Source: Marthasterias glacialis (taxonomy: Eukaryota; Echinodermata; Asteroidea; Forcipulatida; Asteriidae). From it: DNA of 64,000 nt. Shown in pieces: positions 9,301 through 21,000 of the stretch. Both the position numbers and the translations under genes were made by a program. Position 1 is the first letter of the stretch, and every line of letters starts with the position of its first letter. The notes below the pieces were generated by a model. That model was not told where the DNA came from. It searched no databases and saw nothing but the letters and a program-made list of their open reading frames with translations. Location: positions 6,437,854 to 6,501,853 of the forward strand of contig OU452229.1 of NCBI GenBank assembly GCA_911728455.2, given 5' to 3'.

Positions 9301-11592
9301 TTTCTACTGTCTGACCATTCAATATCATCCACTGCAGTTTTGAATGATACATTAGATTAGAATATGCCAACCTGCAATAGGCCTTACAGTTTACTGCAAG
9401 AGGGCGTCCTTTCGGGGTAGGTTGGGTGTCAAATCATAGAAATAGTGTGGTTAACATACAACTCATTTGAGGGTTTTTTGTTGACATTTTTACAGTGTAA
9501 TCGGGGGTTTCAAATTATTTCAACTCGCTGCAATTGTTACCAAGAGTAGGAGAGTTTTCATGTATTTTATTGCCTTTTTATTACTGTCCAAATGAACAAG
9601 ATTACAGCTGCTGTTTTTTCTTCCCTCCCTTGCCAACAAGGTGGTCGTGTCAAGTTTGATGACTTTCTTCAGATCATGTACAAACATGAAGAGGATCCCC
9701 TGAAGGAGATCTTAGATGCTTTCAGGCAGTCAGATCCCCAGAACAGAGAGTTCATCATGGCTAATGAATTCAGACACATCATGACTCACTTCGGTGAAAG
9801 ACTCTCGGATAAGGAAGGTCAGTCAGTTAATAACCAACCAAAAATATTCATGAAAACATAGAATATGCAGGAAAAACCTATTCGTTGAAAACTTGGTTTC
9901 AAAGACACTGGGCCCATTTTCATGGAATTGCTCACGGTGGAATTTGCGCTTATGGTCCTACTCTTAGAAATGTGTGCTTTACAGGGCGAAGTAAGCGCAG
10001 AATGTGGTTAGCAGCGCCATGAAAGTGGGCCCTGATCTGAAGATGTAGCAGTTTAAATTCTCACTCGCTGTATTTTTGACTTCACTCTCAAAGTGTAGTT
10101 TACCTATACATGTATTCTGCATTTGATAAACTGTGGGATTGTATTTTTAGGTTTGTTTATTTAAATGTTATTATGTATACATGTATTCCAAAAGGATGCA
10201 AACATTTTATATTAGTGCGAGTTTGTCTTTATCACTCCAGATAGAGTGGTGCAAAGCCAAATGTCTATTGCAAACTAGTTTGTGTGTAATTTAACAGTTT
10301 GTAGAATCAACCATGTCCACTCATTGCCAACCAAAACATTTGATAGTGAAACAAAAACCAAAAACAAAAGCTTGTGCATTTTAGAGCTGCTGTTGTAACT
10401 ACTTGCCCAATTCCTATTGATAGCAGTTAGCAGCTTGTACCACAGTATGCATGCCATTGGCTTCATTCCCACCCGGAGGGTCCAAGATAGACTTTCTTCC
10501 ACATTACTCTGAGAAGCACTGTTTTATAATGTTTATCATGCAAAAACTTGATTTCTTTATTTCATGTACATGTACATTTATTTCCGTACGACAAAAAGAA
10601 CAGCAACATCAGGCCTGTTACCTTACGGAGGCAACAGAGGCAATTGCCTCTGGTGCCCCTGGTCATTGCCTCAGTGCCTTGGTGCATTACAAGAAAAACT
10701 GTTGGTCCTGTGCATTTTGCACTGCACATAAATCACCCAGGACACTAGTCAGTTGCCCCAGTGTTTATAGTCGGTCGCGCAACAATAAAGTTGATGCGCG
10801 ACGCAGTTCATAGTATACAAATATTGACTGCTTCGAGTGGCGTAGTAAAACTAGTCACTCGAGGTGATCCCGGAGCAACCTATCTTCCCGAGGCGGAGCC
10901 GAGGGAAGATAGGCGGCTCCGGGGATCACCGAGAGTGACTAGTTTTACTACGCCACGAGATAAAGCAGTCAATATTTGTCTTATAACACCTCAATTTCAT
11001 CCATTTTGTGGTAATATTCGCTGTGCGTATATCAGTCTTCAAACAACTGTATAAAATCTGACAGGAAATCTTGACAAAAAGAAAGAAGGGGTACCACACT
11101 GCCTTCGTTCTCATATCGTTTTTCAAATGCACGTATTATTTGATCGTTTCACCGGGTTCGAGGTTGTCGTTGGATAGTACCATTTAGTAGTTCTTTTGAT
11201 CGGTGTGCAGTGTGATAGTAAAAATACACAACACCACGTGACGCACGTTCGGCCAATCAACAGATAGAATCAAAGGAAGAGGTGTTATAATCCACGTTGT
11301 TGCCTCAGTGACCAAGGACTGCAATGAAAAGGCTCAGCATCCAGCATTCATAGCGTCCAGTGATTACCATAGTGCGACCAACTATAAACCAACCCTAATG
11401 CAGCCTCTCTGACCATGCTTGGAGCATAGTGTATGTGAAGTGTATTTATTTATTTATTTAACCTGGACTCTTTGCTCTTTCTCCACAGTGGATGCTGTGC
11501 TACGAGAGTTTGGAATTCAAAAGACTGGCTTTGTGAAGTACAAGGAGATCACCAAGCAACTTCTCAAGCCTATACCAGACACATTATCGTGA
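6319..11592 (+). CDS. CALML4: Calmodulin-like protein 4 (CALML4), five exons
   Basis: Exons 6319-6321, 6433-6463, 8608-8748, 9641-9817 and 11489-11592 join in frame through GT..AG introns (phase 0, then 1, 1, 1) to 151 residues starting MAHVFTQRQIDEYKECF and ending with TGA at 11590-11592. The first coding exon is the ATG alone, the classic calmodulin-family arrangement. Four EF-hand units are recognisable but their loops lack most calcium ligands (for example DRSRKGFIKGDD and FGIQKTGFVKYKE), so it probably does not bind calcium canonically. The text matches vertebrate CALML4 (QxNEYKECFxLYD, MxHxxEDPxKEIL, GEKLxxKEVD), a light chain of MYO7B in the intermicrovillar adhesion complex of brush borders. 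A myosin essential light chain is the other possibility. A possible AATAAA lies at 11946. Confidence 0.93.
7128..7364. mobile_element. Inverted-repeat MITE in CALML4 intron 2
   Basis: The ends CAGACTGGCGCTCCAGAGTC and the inverse of GACTCTGGAGCGCCAATCTG are near-perfect for about 35 bases, through GCCGAACCAAAT. The 160-base interior has further complementary blocks (CTACTGTTTCA/TGAAACAGT). I saw no clear target duplication. Confidence 0.75.
8003..8430. mobile_element. TTAA-flanked MITE in CALML4 intron 2
   Basis: TTAA at 7999-8002 and 8431-8434 flank a 428-bp element with ends AGGTCCCATGAA and, inverted, AGGGCCTATGAA. The AGG-start ends and TTAA duplication resemble the elements at 18341-18704 and 60950-61286. 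No transposase is encoded. Confidence 0.65.
8876..9032. mobile_element. GCCTGGGTTTGATTTCAC palindromic MITE
   Basis: The ends GCCTGGGTTTGATTTCAC and the inverse of GTGAAATCAAGCCCAGGC face each other. The interior contains CATCTTAAGATGAG. A related diverged copy is at 11964-12131. It lies in CALML4 intron 3, directly after the third coding exon. Confidence 0.7.
9910..10032. mobile_element. Short family B palindrome
   Basis: Bounded by GGGCCCATTTTCATGG and its inverted partner CCATGAAAGTGGGCCC, 123 bp in all. Lies in CALML4 intron 4. Confidence 0.75.
10610..10690 (-). repeat. Dispersed repeat P (AGGCCTG/GGCAATTGCCTC), copy 1
   Basis: The segment with GGAGGCAACAGAGGCAATTG and TGCCCCTGGTCATTGCCT recurs at 41603-41668 and, in the other orientation, at 17990-18165 and 42720-42842. 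Function and class unknown. Confidence 0.55.
10818..10978. repeat. 160-bp near-perfect palindrome in CALML4 intron 4
   Basis: The left arm CAAATATTGACTGCTT plus GTGGCGTAGTAAAACTAGTC is inverted at the right end (GACTAGTTTTACTACGCCAC then AAGCAGTCAATATTTG). The centre is itself a GC-rich palindrome, CCTATCTTCCC..GGGAAGATAGG, around GAGGCGGAGCCGA. Likely a foldback transposon. Flanking sequences show no clear duplication. Confidence 0.8.
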
Positions 11593-11963
11593 AATGAGAC
11601 CAAGGAATTTTCTACATTGTAGTTTGTAAAATATTCAGTTGAATTTAATTTTATTAAATAGTTCATTTTAGAGAACATTTTTTTTAAATTTAGGGTCGGC
11701 TTAGATCTGAATCTCATGGACCCTTCAAATCGATGCTCATTTTTATGAATTCAGTACTGCGTATAGCCAAATCAAATCAGTGTCGGTGCAGCAAGGTTGT
11801 TACTTGATTCTACAACAAAGTTATATCTCATGCCAACACGCTCCGTTGACTTTGTACATCTTTGTACATCAAGATATGACCTTTTGACATACTAAAACTC
11901 AAACACTATTTTGGGAGATACGACCTGGTTGCACTGACATAACGAAATAAACTGGCAGATAGA

Positions 11964-12131
11964 CCATGGCTCAATTTCACAAAGAGCCTGAAGATTGATC
12001 TTAAGATGTGTATCAATCGTAATTGCTAAGCAAAGTGTGATGTCACTTTGTGTCACAATACAAATCACTACAGTGATTTTGACAACTCATTTTAAGATGA
12101 ATCTTGGTGTTTCCTGAAATCAAAACCAGGG
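11964..12131. mobile_element. Diverged relative of the 8876-9032 MITE
   Basis: The ends GGCTCAATTTCACAAAGAGC and the inverse of CCTGAAATCAAAACC flank ATTGATCTTAAGATG and TTTTAAGATGAATCTT blocks. It lies just after the CALML4 stop codon, possibly in its 3' untranslated or flanking region. Confidence 0.5.
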
Positions 12132-13342
12132 ACACTTATCTTATCTCAGCCCAAATGTTGTGGTAGAAATTTCTGTAGCTGAAGGATTCTGATTGATGCA
12201 GGAAGACCCTTGGTATTAATGTATAGGAAGAAAAGGTCAGAGGATCATGCATCTTAACAGTCATATAAAAAAATGGCTATTTACTGTAGGGTGGTATTGT
12301 TTGTGTACCTTGCAATGGGACTTATCAAAGGTTAGTATACAAATAATGAATGTTTATGAGTGCATGTTTATAAGTGTTGAGAATATTTTCATGAGTTAAA
12401 GATGGATTGTTCCATTCAATGAGGCGCAAGCGGAGTTAAATGGAACATTCAATCTTTCAGTGAACGAAATTATTCTCTCTCCATTGCACGAATGCAAAAT
12501 ATTCATTATTTGTTTTATAAATATAACATCCAAGTTGATCTTTGTCATCTGGAGGAAAAAGCCAGCAACAAAATGTAAAAGATTGTGTTCTGGCATCCAC
12601 TACAAGCTTTTGTTCTGCTGTGTATAATGTGTGCATGCGAGTGGTTGTGGTATAGCGTGCAAAAGTTAAAAAAGGTTGGAACAAAAAGGCACGGTGCATA
12701 GTACCAAAATGCACTTCTATGATGTAGTATATAAAACGATTTGAATAAAGAATGCCACGTGACCAACAATGCACGAATCAAATGACAAGGATCTACTTGG
12801 GTGTTATATAAATGGGAATATAGTATGGCCCCTTTTTGTTTCTAAAAAGAATAATTTAAAATAATCCCTGTGTATACAGGGAACAAGACATCCTTATGAG
12901 AAATAAATTAACTAGTTTGCAAGAGAACCATGCATTAATCTCTTCTTGAAAGAAGCGGTGGTTCTGTATAGAAGAACCAGAGGTTAGAAGAGTCTGTATG
13001 TATTGGTACAGTGTATGTTTATCTTCAGGAAAACAGCATTCTGTTTGAAACGTCAAAAATCATCTCGCCCATGGTTTTTCACAAAACCATCATTTCTTTC
13101 AAGAAGATAGTACATGGTTGTCTGTTGCAAAGTAGTTTATTTATCATGTTCTACACCATGTGAAGCTTCAAATCTTACCGATGACTGCTTTAGGATGTAG
13201 GTCTGCAATCGAGATAGTTGGTTTGGAACATTTTACGGAGGTTTATTAGGTTAGAAAAACATGCGAGTCAACCAAAGATTTTTTTTTTTATTATTTGGGT
13301 CAGGTTGATTGTTAATTTGTTTTCTTTCGATGAAAGAAAGTG
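12132..13342. other. Intergenic DNA without recognised features
   Basis: Between CALML4 and the antizyme gene. AT-rich, no splice-consistent exon, no tRNA-like segment, and no palindrome longer than about 20 bases that I could find. Confidence 0.4.
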
Positions 13343-13658
13343 TATTGACCCAATTCACCTGACGTCATCATCTGAATAATCTTGGTTGCACCATTTTGGG
13401 AGTCAATGTCCCCGTGTGTTAACTCTTTCACTAAACTGGTAAATTGCTTTATGTGCCAGAAAAGCGCTGCCAGCGGCTCAAAATCAACAAAATATAAAAC
13501 AATTCCATCACAGCTGCACATTAAGTTCCGTAGTGAAAGAGTTAAACAGTGAAGTGTGCGTTTTAGGTCTACACTCTCATCATGTTTTTACGTGCAATTT
13601 GACTCCCAAAATGGCGAGAGTGGCTGATGCGTGTGACGTCGGTGCAAGGGGTCAATAA
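13343..13658 (+). mobile_element. MITE family A with complete ends, interrupted by a second MITE
   Basis: Starts ATTGACCCAATTCACCTGAC and ends GGGTCAAT, giving 8-bp terminal inverted repeats. Internal stem blocks CCATTTTGGGAGTCAA and TTGACTCCCAAAATGG are exact complements. The interior is split by a 119-bp element at 13423-13541. Without it, the sequence GTGTGTTAACAGTG..GTGCGTTTTAGG lines up with uninterrupted copies at 34532-34719 and 42256-42425. Confidence 0.8.
13423..13541. mobile_element. TTAA MITE (piggyBac-type) nested inside MITE family A
   Basis: Perfect 11-bp inverted ends CTCTTTCACTA/TAGTGAAAGAG flanked by TTAA on both sides (13419-13422 and 13542-13545). TTAA duplication with perfect excision is the hallmark of piggyBac-superfamily transposition. 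The element is 119 bp and non-coding. Confidence 0.8.
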
Positions 13659-14127
13659 TGGATATCTTTCAGTTGGTTGTGAGATAAACATACATCTTAC
13701 TATTTCTAGACATATTGTATTCACATAATTTTGTAAATTTTTTAGTGTATTATATTCCTATGGTGTAAGTATTCAGTTTAGGGGATATTTTTGCTATTCA
13801 AATTAAGTATGATATTTTCTTCTTTTTTTAATTTTCCGCGTTGTATATTTGAGATTGTTAGAATCAATGTGTAAAGAGAAATTTAACTGATGATACATGA
13901 GTCGCATGTAATACACAATTCAGATTTTTTTTCAATAAAAGGTCAGCAACAATATGCATAGATCAAAATCTGCTGTTTCATTTGCATTAATTAATTTTGT
14001 ATAAGGAAAAAGCGTTTTCATAAATTTGGGGGTGAACAATACTTTTGTGCCCCTTTAAGTTGAACCATAGAGCAAGGATGGTTGATCTGTACTGGTCAGT
14101 TTATAAATTTGTGAGAACATTCCAAAA

Positions 14128-14367
14128 GACCGATCCATTAAGCCCCGCCCCTTACGTGTTGACCAATCACAGCCTTGGCTACGCCAACGAAAGTCTGACA
14201 AAAGTCTGACATGATAAAATCCTATCGGAAAATGTAAACGTGTGCTTGTATTTAAAGCGCGCCAGTTCATCTCGTGCTGAGTGTGGCATATAAAAGACGG
14301 GCATTGTGCTGACCAGGTGTGCATCCATACTGTGATTGGTCAATATATTTAGGGGCGGGGCTCAATG
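14128..14367. mobile_element. MITE family G, GACCGATCCATTAAGCCCCG ends
   Basis: The left end GACCGATCCATTAAGCCCCG is followed by GTTGACCAATCACAG. The right end is the inverse: CTGTGATTGGTCAATA then GGGGCGGGGCTCAATG. Related elements lie at 33142-33606 and 38907-39040. It sits about 0.7 kb upstream of the antizyme start codon and brings a CCAAT-type ATTGG motif and GC boxes. Confidence 0.7.
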
Positions 14368-14650
14368 TACATACCTTTTGTGATTTGACAGCGCGCGCGC
14401 GTGTGAAGTATGTGGGTGAGAGTCATGGTGAGAGTTGATCTTTCCATGCACAGCCGGCCTGCTGTAATCATGCCGACGCAGACCCTTTAAATAGCTCATT
14501 TTTCCTAATCAATAACTTTTTTATTTACGTTTTAAATCAATTCTACATCCATGATTGAATTACTTATATTTTTCGGGGTGGGGGTTTTCCTTTTGCGCAC
14601 ACGCCCAAATAAAAGGCCAGCACACTGCAGCTATCAGTACAGTGTAGAGG

Positions 14651-14733
14651 GCGTCCGCATCCAGCGACTTCGGCTACGGCTATGGCCGTTGGTTGCAGTG
14701 GCAACGTCAACAGCCTTAGCCACAGCCGAAGCC
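14651..14733 (+). repeat. GC-rich promoter-proximal repeat, copy 2 (upstream of OAZ)
   Basis: The best-formed copy: CTTCGGCTACGGCTATGGCC on the left is inverted by TTAGCCACAGCCGAAG on the right. A second, looser pair follows (GCTACGGCTGTGGCTGTTGC near 14767 and GCCGCAGCCACAG near 14840). The antizyme ATG is at 15067, about 330 bases downstream. See copies at 6149-6268 and 24888-24965. Confidence 0.75.
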
Positions 14734-15066
14734 ATCTATGATTCAGATCATCAGCCAGCCTAAGTAGCTACGGCTGTGGCTGTTGCTAAGGATGTTGCTA
14801 TGGGCCTCCTATACTTCAACGCTCGTTACGTCATGATCAAGCCGCAGCCACAGTCTAGTCTAGTCTAGTCGCCGCCGCAAATCCAAACGACGTAAAAAAT
14901 AAAAGAGAGATCGTCGTCGAACGAAACGACATCGCACAATATATTCTTCGTGAACGTACGTAAGACAGACCGTGTAGAACTGCTGGCCATTTACGTCGAA
15001 TCTATACCCGATTCTTTCTCAGTAAAGCCTTAAAAAATCCAATTTAAGTGCACACAAATTAAAGTT

Positions 15067-18000
15067 ATGGTGTTATCGTTAAATAAAGCAGCCAAGCTGG
15101 ATCAAAATTTTGATAAACATGAAAAAGAGACGTCGCAAAGAGAGGAGACAATGGCAACATTCAACAGCAAGCTCTCTGCGGATGTCGCCGCCATGTTGTA
15201 AGATTTTTGTGTTCAATTTTTACGCAATTTATTTTGTGTTACACTAACTTATATTGTAAATGTCGATTTGTATTAGCAAGTAAGGCTGCATAGTGCATGT
15301 CATACCTGTTAGTGTTATCGTGTTTTTACATTTTTAGTTGCCTGGAAAGTGGTGGTTTCTTTCCCTTTTAAAATTTAAGTTTAATTAAAACTTTATTAAG
15401 ACGCTTGGTCTGATTTTTGATTGATTTGACCCATCATGGATTCATGCCCATAGAGTATTAATAGTTATAATAATTAATGTATAATTATAAGAACTAGAGG
15501 GAGCACTCACGAAAATCCCTATGGGTCAATTGCATATGAATGTCCACTTAGAAAATGGTTGCTGTGTAAACTGATGAGTGACTACTCCTAGAACTATATG
15601 AGGTTTGTTCCGCTATCGTGGAGACGATAGCGGAACAAACCTCATAGTTCTAGGAGTAATGAGTGACTAGCAATAGCATGACTAGTGTAAATGAATGGTC
15701 CGCGCCTAGACCCAGTAACTGGGGCGCTGTACTCCTTTTTGAGATTTTGACTTTATCGGTCGTACTAGTGCCCCAGTCAGTTATTAGCGCTGTGATGAAA
15801 TGGATTGAAAACAAATGTGTGACACCCTGTTCAAAAAATTCCCCAAATTACGAAAAAGATCGCTGGAAAATACCTAGACTGGCTTCTCAAGATATCAGAG
15901 ATGAAATAAAATGCATTTAGGCAAATTGTACTCATGATCATTTCTGTCCTCCAAATCAATGATTTTTTAGCCCACCAATGACTAACACTATAACAGTGCA
16001 GCCCTTACAATCTGCGTTTTACTAATAATAGTCACGTGACACTCAACGACTGTTTCCTTGTGTGTAAAAAGTTTTACTAACGCTGCGAGGATTGCATGTT
16101 AGCCGTTGACCTGACTGGCATATTGTTTTGCACAGTCAATGCAGGATACCAGCTGTGGAGTGTCAACGACCCCCCACCCCCCACAATGGCTACACAGAGG
16201 GTGGGTGCGTTTCAACAAGCACTGTGCAGTCAACACTACACAGCTGGTATCCTGCGTTGACTGCGCAAAACTATGCAAGTCAGGGCATCAGCGAACATGC
16301 AATCCTCGCAGTGTTAATACAACTTTTTACACATAAGGAAACAGTCGTTGAGTGTCGCATGACTATTAGTAGTAAAACACAGATTGTAACGGCTGCACTT
16401 TTAGTGGGCTAAAAGTTTGGAGGACAGAAAATGATTGTGAGTACAATTAAAAGCCTTTTTTTTCATCGTTGTTATCTTGAGAAGCTAGTAGGCGTTTTTC
16501 CAGCAATTTTCGTAATTTGGGCAATTTTTTGAACAGGGTATCACACGTTTGTTTTAAATCCATTTTATCACAGCGCTAATACATATATGCCGGACTGGGG
16601 CGCTAGTACGACCGATAAAGTCAAAATCTAAAAAAAAGGAGTACAGCGCCCCAGTTACTGGGTCTAACCTAGAACAGAAGATTTAAATTTTAATAAATAC
16701 CTAGCTAGGGCTAGGCCTAGCTACACTTCAGCCAAATGGCTGAAAAATTTATAGGTTCGAGAAAGTTACAATTTGGCACCTCCTGACTGTTAGCGTCACT
16801 TTCACATAGCTTTCCAGTTCAGCTCAAATTGGGCTGAAATGGGATTAAACTACACGTATGCACCAAACACACAGTGCATGCTTTCATTTAAATTGAAGTA
16901 TTGCAAGAAAAAAATCTGCCAATGATTAGTAGTAGTAGGTAATTAACAAATGAATTATTGTCCGGATATTCATGCCGAATAAAGTTTTAAAAACAAATGG
17001 GTACACATGTAACCTGTGAACTTATGAAGAAGAAGAAAAACTTTGTAAATTATTATTTTACTAAATGTATGGTTTTTCCAAGTGCAAATTAAATGCAGGT
17101 GTCCAATAATTTTCTAGTATTATTAACACCATGATTGAACCCACATAATACAATCTGCAACAAATCAAACCAGCAGGAACCAGATAAAACCTGTTGAGTC
17201 AGACCAGACCAGACCAGACCAAAGGTCAACAAAGGTGCTTCACTCATCAATCGTGCTACACAGGGCAATGTGACAATATACATTGTACATGTACATGTGT
17301 GTCATTCATTTAATGGCCCTTGATGTGGTACAATGTACAAAATATTGTTTCACAATTCCAGTCAGGTACATTATCATTTCTTAGTGTGACAGGATTTTCC
17401 TGGTGTAATGTTTTTATTACACAATTTTCTTTCGCCCTCAAAGTTTGTTGAAAATATGGTCATTGCCATGTATTAAGAAAAACAGAAGAGACTCATGGTG
17501 TCTAATGATTAGGAAATCTGCATCATATTTTTTGAAACTTTAAATTTGTATTTAAAATGGCTGATTTTTTTAACCACAAAAAGTACATGTGGTAATGTAT
17601 AATGATAAAATGTCAGGCCTTGCACTTAAGATTTTTGTCAAGTAACCCACAGGGCTAGAAACTGTGCATTTTACTTGCCCCCATTAAGTTTTCGTTGCTC
17701 AAATTTTAAGCATGTATTGTCATAAATGTATCTTCCTGAATGGTAGCGATCACAGATCACAACCAGTTTAAAGGTCAAATGAAGTTACATGGACATTCAC
17801 ACACTCAAAAATAAATTAACACATTTTAAAAATTAATTTTTCAAAGTATGAGCATTGTGAACAATGTAAGTTGTGCAGTTTTTTAGAAGCCCACAGGGCA
17901 AGTTGAGAAGTGGTGTTTACTAGCCCATAGCAGATTTTACTAGACAATGTACGCCGGCTAGTGTTGAGGGTGAGCCCTGCATGTACCAGGCCTGTATGCT

Positions 18001-21000
18001 TTGTTCTTGAAAGGGCAAGGACACTAAGGCATTTTCTTCTTAATAAAGGGCACCTCCTTGAGGAAATTGTAAATTTCTATTGAAACATTTCAAGGGCACC
18101 AAGGCATTGACCAGGGGCAACAAAGGCAATTTTGCCTCCGTGAAGTATCAGGCCTGATGTACCTCAGTGAATAAAGACAAAAAGCTCAAATTAATGCACC
18201 ACCACTTTTGAGGAGCGATGTGGAAAGTCTATGAATTTATCCTTATTATTTAATTAAAAACATCCAGGACATGGGAATTCATCCTTTAGAATCTTGATAG
18301 CCACAGAAATGGTCCATTTTCATATTTTTGTTTATGTTAAAGGTAGAATACAGGTTTGGTATTCATCAATTTTTAAAAGATTTTTAGTGTCGGTCAGAAA
18401 GCTTATAAAGCTCATAACAGTAGCCAGTACCAATCTTCCATAGAAATATTTCTGTCTGAAATAGCCTACTGTCAAAGTCGAGAAAATAGAATTTGAAGAC
18501 AGCAATTTTAATTTGGATTGTAACAATCAAAATTAAAGGACAGTGTGTTTAACATGCTGTAAAGTGTGCATGGTTTGTCACTATCTTTTTCCTGACTCAC
18601 ATCGGGTGGAGCCCAAATTTTCACATTTTCAAATGTTCATGTTCATTGAATCACACAAAGTAAAAACACTGCACTGTCAGCTTTACCAATCCTGTATTTT
18701 ACCTTTAAATTGCACGGCTGATGACTCAAACTCTTGTACAAACTAATTTATAATTTATTATCTATGAAAAGACTAGTCAATATTGATGAATGGTTTTAAG
18801 TATTGCATGGTGAGCATATTTTAATTCTACCTCTCACATCAATTCCTGTAAATATTTACAACCCATTATAAAGCACAGTTTAATAAGCTCACAAGGAAGT
18901 TGACTAAAAAAAATAAGCTGAAATATAATCCTTGCAGGATAGTCAATTTTTAGCAATAATATTGTAAAAGAGGACACTTTCCTGTCCCTACGAAATGAGT
19001 AAACATGCAATATGAACAAGTACAGCAGTTTACATTGTATATGCGCACACTGTGGCATAAGATATTAACAAATAATAGGTTCAATTAACTGTACTGGTTG
19101 CCTTAGTAATGGTGTGCTCTTCATGGTTTCCATGGTGACTTTCTGGTGAGAAACAAGTTGAAGGATGAATTATATCTCTGTTTGTATCTCATTATGGATT
19201 GCATTTAGAGATTGGATGCATCGTTGCAGACATTTACTTCAATTGTTTGGTTTTGTGTGTGTAAGACTAGAAGCCATTTGGAGAGGCCGAAGAAAAAGAA
19301 GAAAACAAAAAATAGAGGGGGATGTATTGTTTACCATTGTTTACTAAGCAAGAAACAAAGAATTGAAGGATGAATTCCGTTGCTACTGTTTGTATACTGC
19401 ATGGATTGCATTCAGACATTAGATGCATCGTTGAAGTCTTTTTACTAAATATTTTTTTTAGTGTGTAAGAGGCCATTTGGAGTGGCTAAAAAAAAATATA
19501 TAAAAAAAAAAGAATGATTTTTGTAAGCTTTTGATCATTGATAAGGGTGCAACGATTTGTTGTTCTTTCTATACAAAACATTGTAACTACATGTAAACAG
19601 CAACTTGGATGCCATTCCATTATACAAGGAATGAATATAGACCTGTCAACACAATGAATGTCTGTGATGACAAGGGGCATTAGGGCACTATAGTCGCTCT
19701 GAATTTTGCAGCTCTGGAAAACTAATGTATGTATGTGTAAAAATTTTAAAAATCCTCACAAAAAGAATAGTGTTGATTCCAACTTTTTTGCAGTTTTGAG
19801 GGTCGCAGTTATGATATGATGTAGTTTAACCTGATTTCTCAATTTTTTTAAAATTAACTTCCTTATTATTAAATTACTTCAAAAAAATAATAATAATATC
19901 AATTTCCTAACTGTATTCAGCGATGAGATATCATGACTGAGTGATAATGCCTTGTTAGTCATTGTCAGCCAGCCAGGGAAGCTGGATGACGCATCAGTAA
20001 TGAGTCGATGCGCTTCCATGATTTGGCGTTTCTAATGACCTGTTTTGTTCTAATCGTTGTTACTGTAGGGAGTCGGGGAAGCACTACATATTTCAGCTTT
20101 GCCGAGAATCCCAGTGGTATTCCTGATGTTCCTTCAGGGAGCAGTCAGGAGTTATTCCTGGAAGACGTTGAAGAAAACAGCGGTGTGGACGGCATATTTG
20201 CATCATTCTTCAAAGTAAGGTTACTGGGATTGTCCCACCAGGCAATACATGTATCTGCCAAGCATTCAAAACAATAAATAAATAAATACTGTCTCTTAAT
20301 CATAAGTGACTAAAGAATTAAACCAACAAGAACAAGCTCAGGAAAAAAATACAGGTCCCATCGTAAATCAAGAAAGTTTTGTTATTTAATTTTTTTATGA
20401 CCGATAAATATCTTGTAAATGTTTTTCCCCCAGTAAATGTAAAAAAAAAAAAAAAAAAAAATGTTTTTACCCTGGTATGCATGTATCATACATTGCCAAA
20501 CAGTCTTTTGAGTAATGCACTGGGTTATTCAGTTCATTTGTTTCTGTACATGACTTTTTAATACTGGTGGTGAAAGTTGCCCTTGGCATGGCATAAATCA
20601 ACTGCACATGAGGTGGTTTGTCCCTGATGTACACAATACCTTCTTGAGACTTGACCCCAAAATGGGGACAGAGAACCTGCATGGTGCATACTGCAAGATC
20701 TTTGTCATATAAAACAACAATACCCTTGCTGCCCTCGACTTCCTTTAATGCATGACCCCTCACAACTCCCTGCATACTAACAGGTAATTGAATTGCTTCA
20801 TTTTATTCAGGCTGAAAATGGAGCAGGTGTTCCTGGTGATGGGGACAAGAAGTTTCTTCGTTTCATTCATTATTTGACAGATAATCGGAAGTTGGTGTGG
20901 GAGACGGTGTTATGGAACAATCGGCTGTATGTTCTGGTACCAGATGATTTGGCACATCAGGGAAGTAGGGACAGGTACGTACATGTACAACAATCGACCA

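Noticed and set aside
16128-16412. Two overlapping open frames, one with a CxxC..C pattern
   Set aside because: They span the centre and right arm of the 960-bp palindrome; the cysteine pattern is not supported by any homologue I know.
20124-20126. Antizyme as a pseudogene or a sequencing error, because of the in-frame TGA
   Set aside because: The stop sits exactly in TCC-TGA-T, the known shift site, and all four exons are otherwise intact and conserved.
20008-20277. Single open frame starting upstream of antizyme exon 2
   Set aside because: Its first part reads through intron sequence. The real zero frame comes from exon 1 at 15067-15197 and stops at 20124; this frame is the shifted one.
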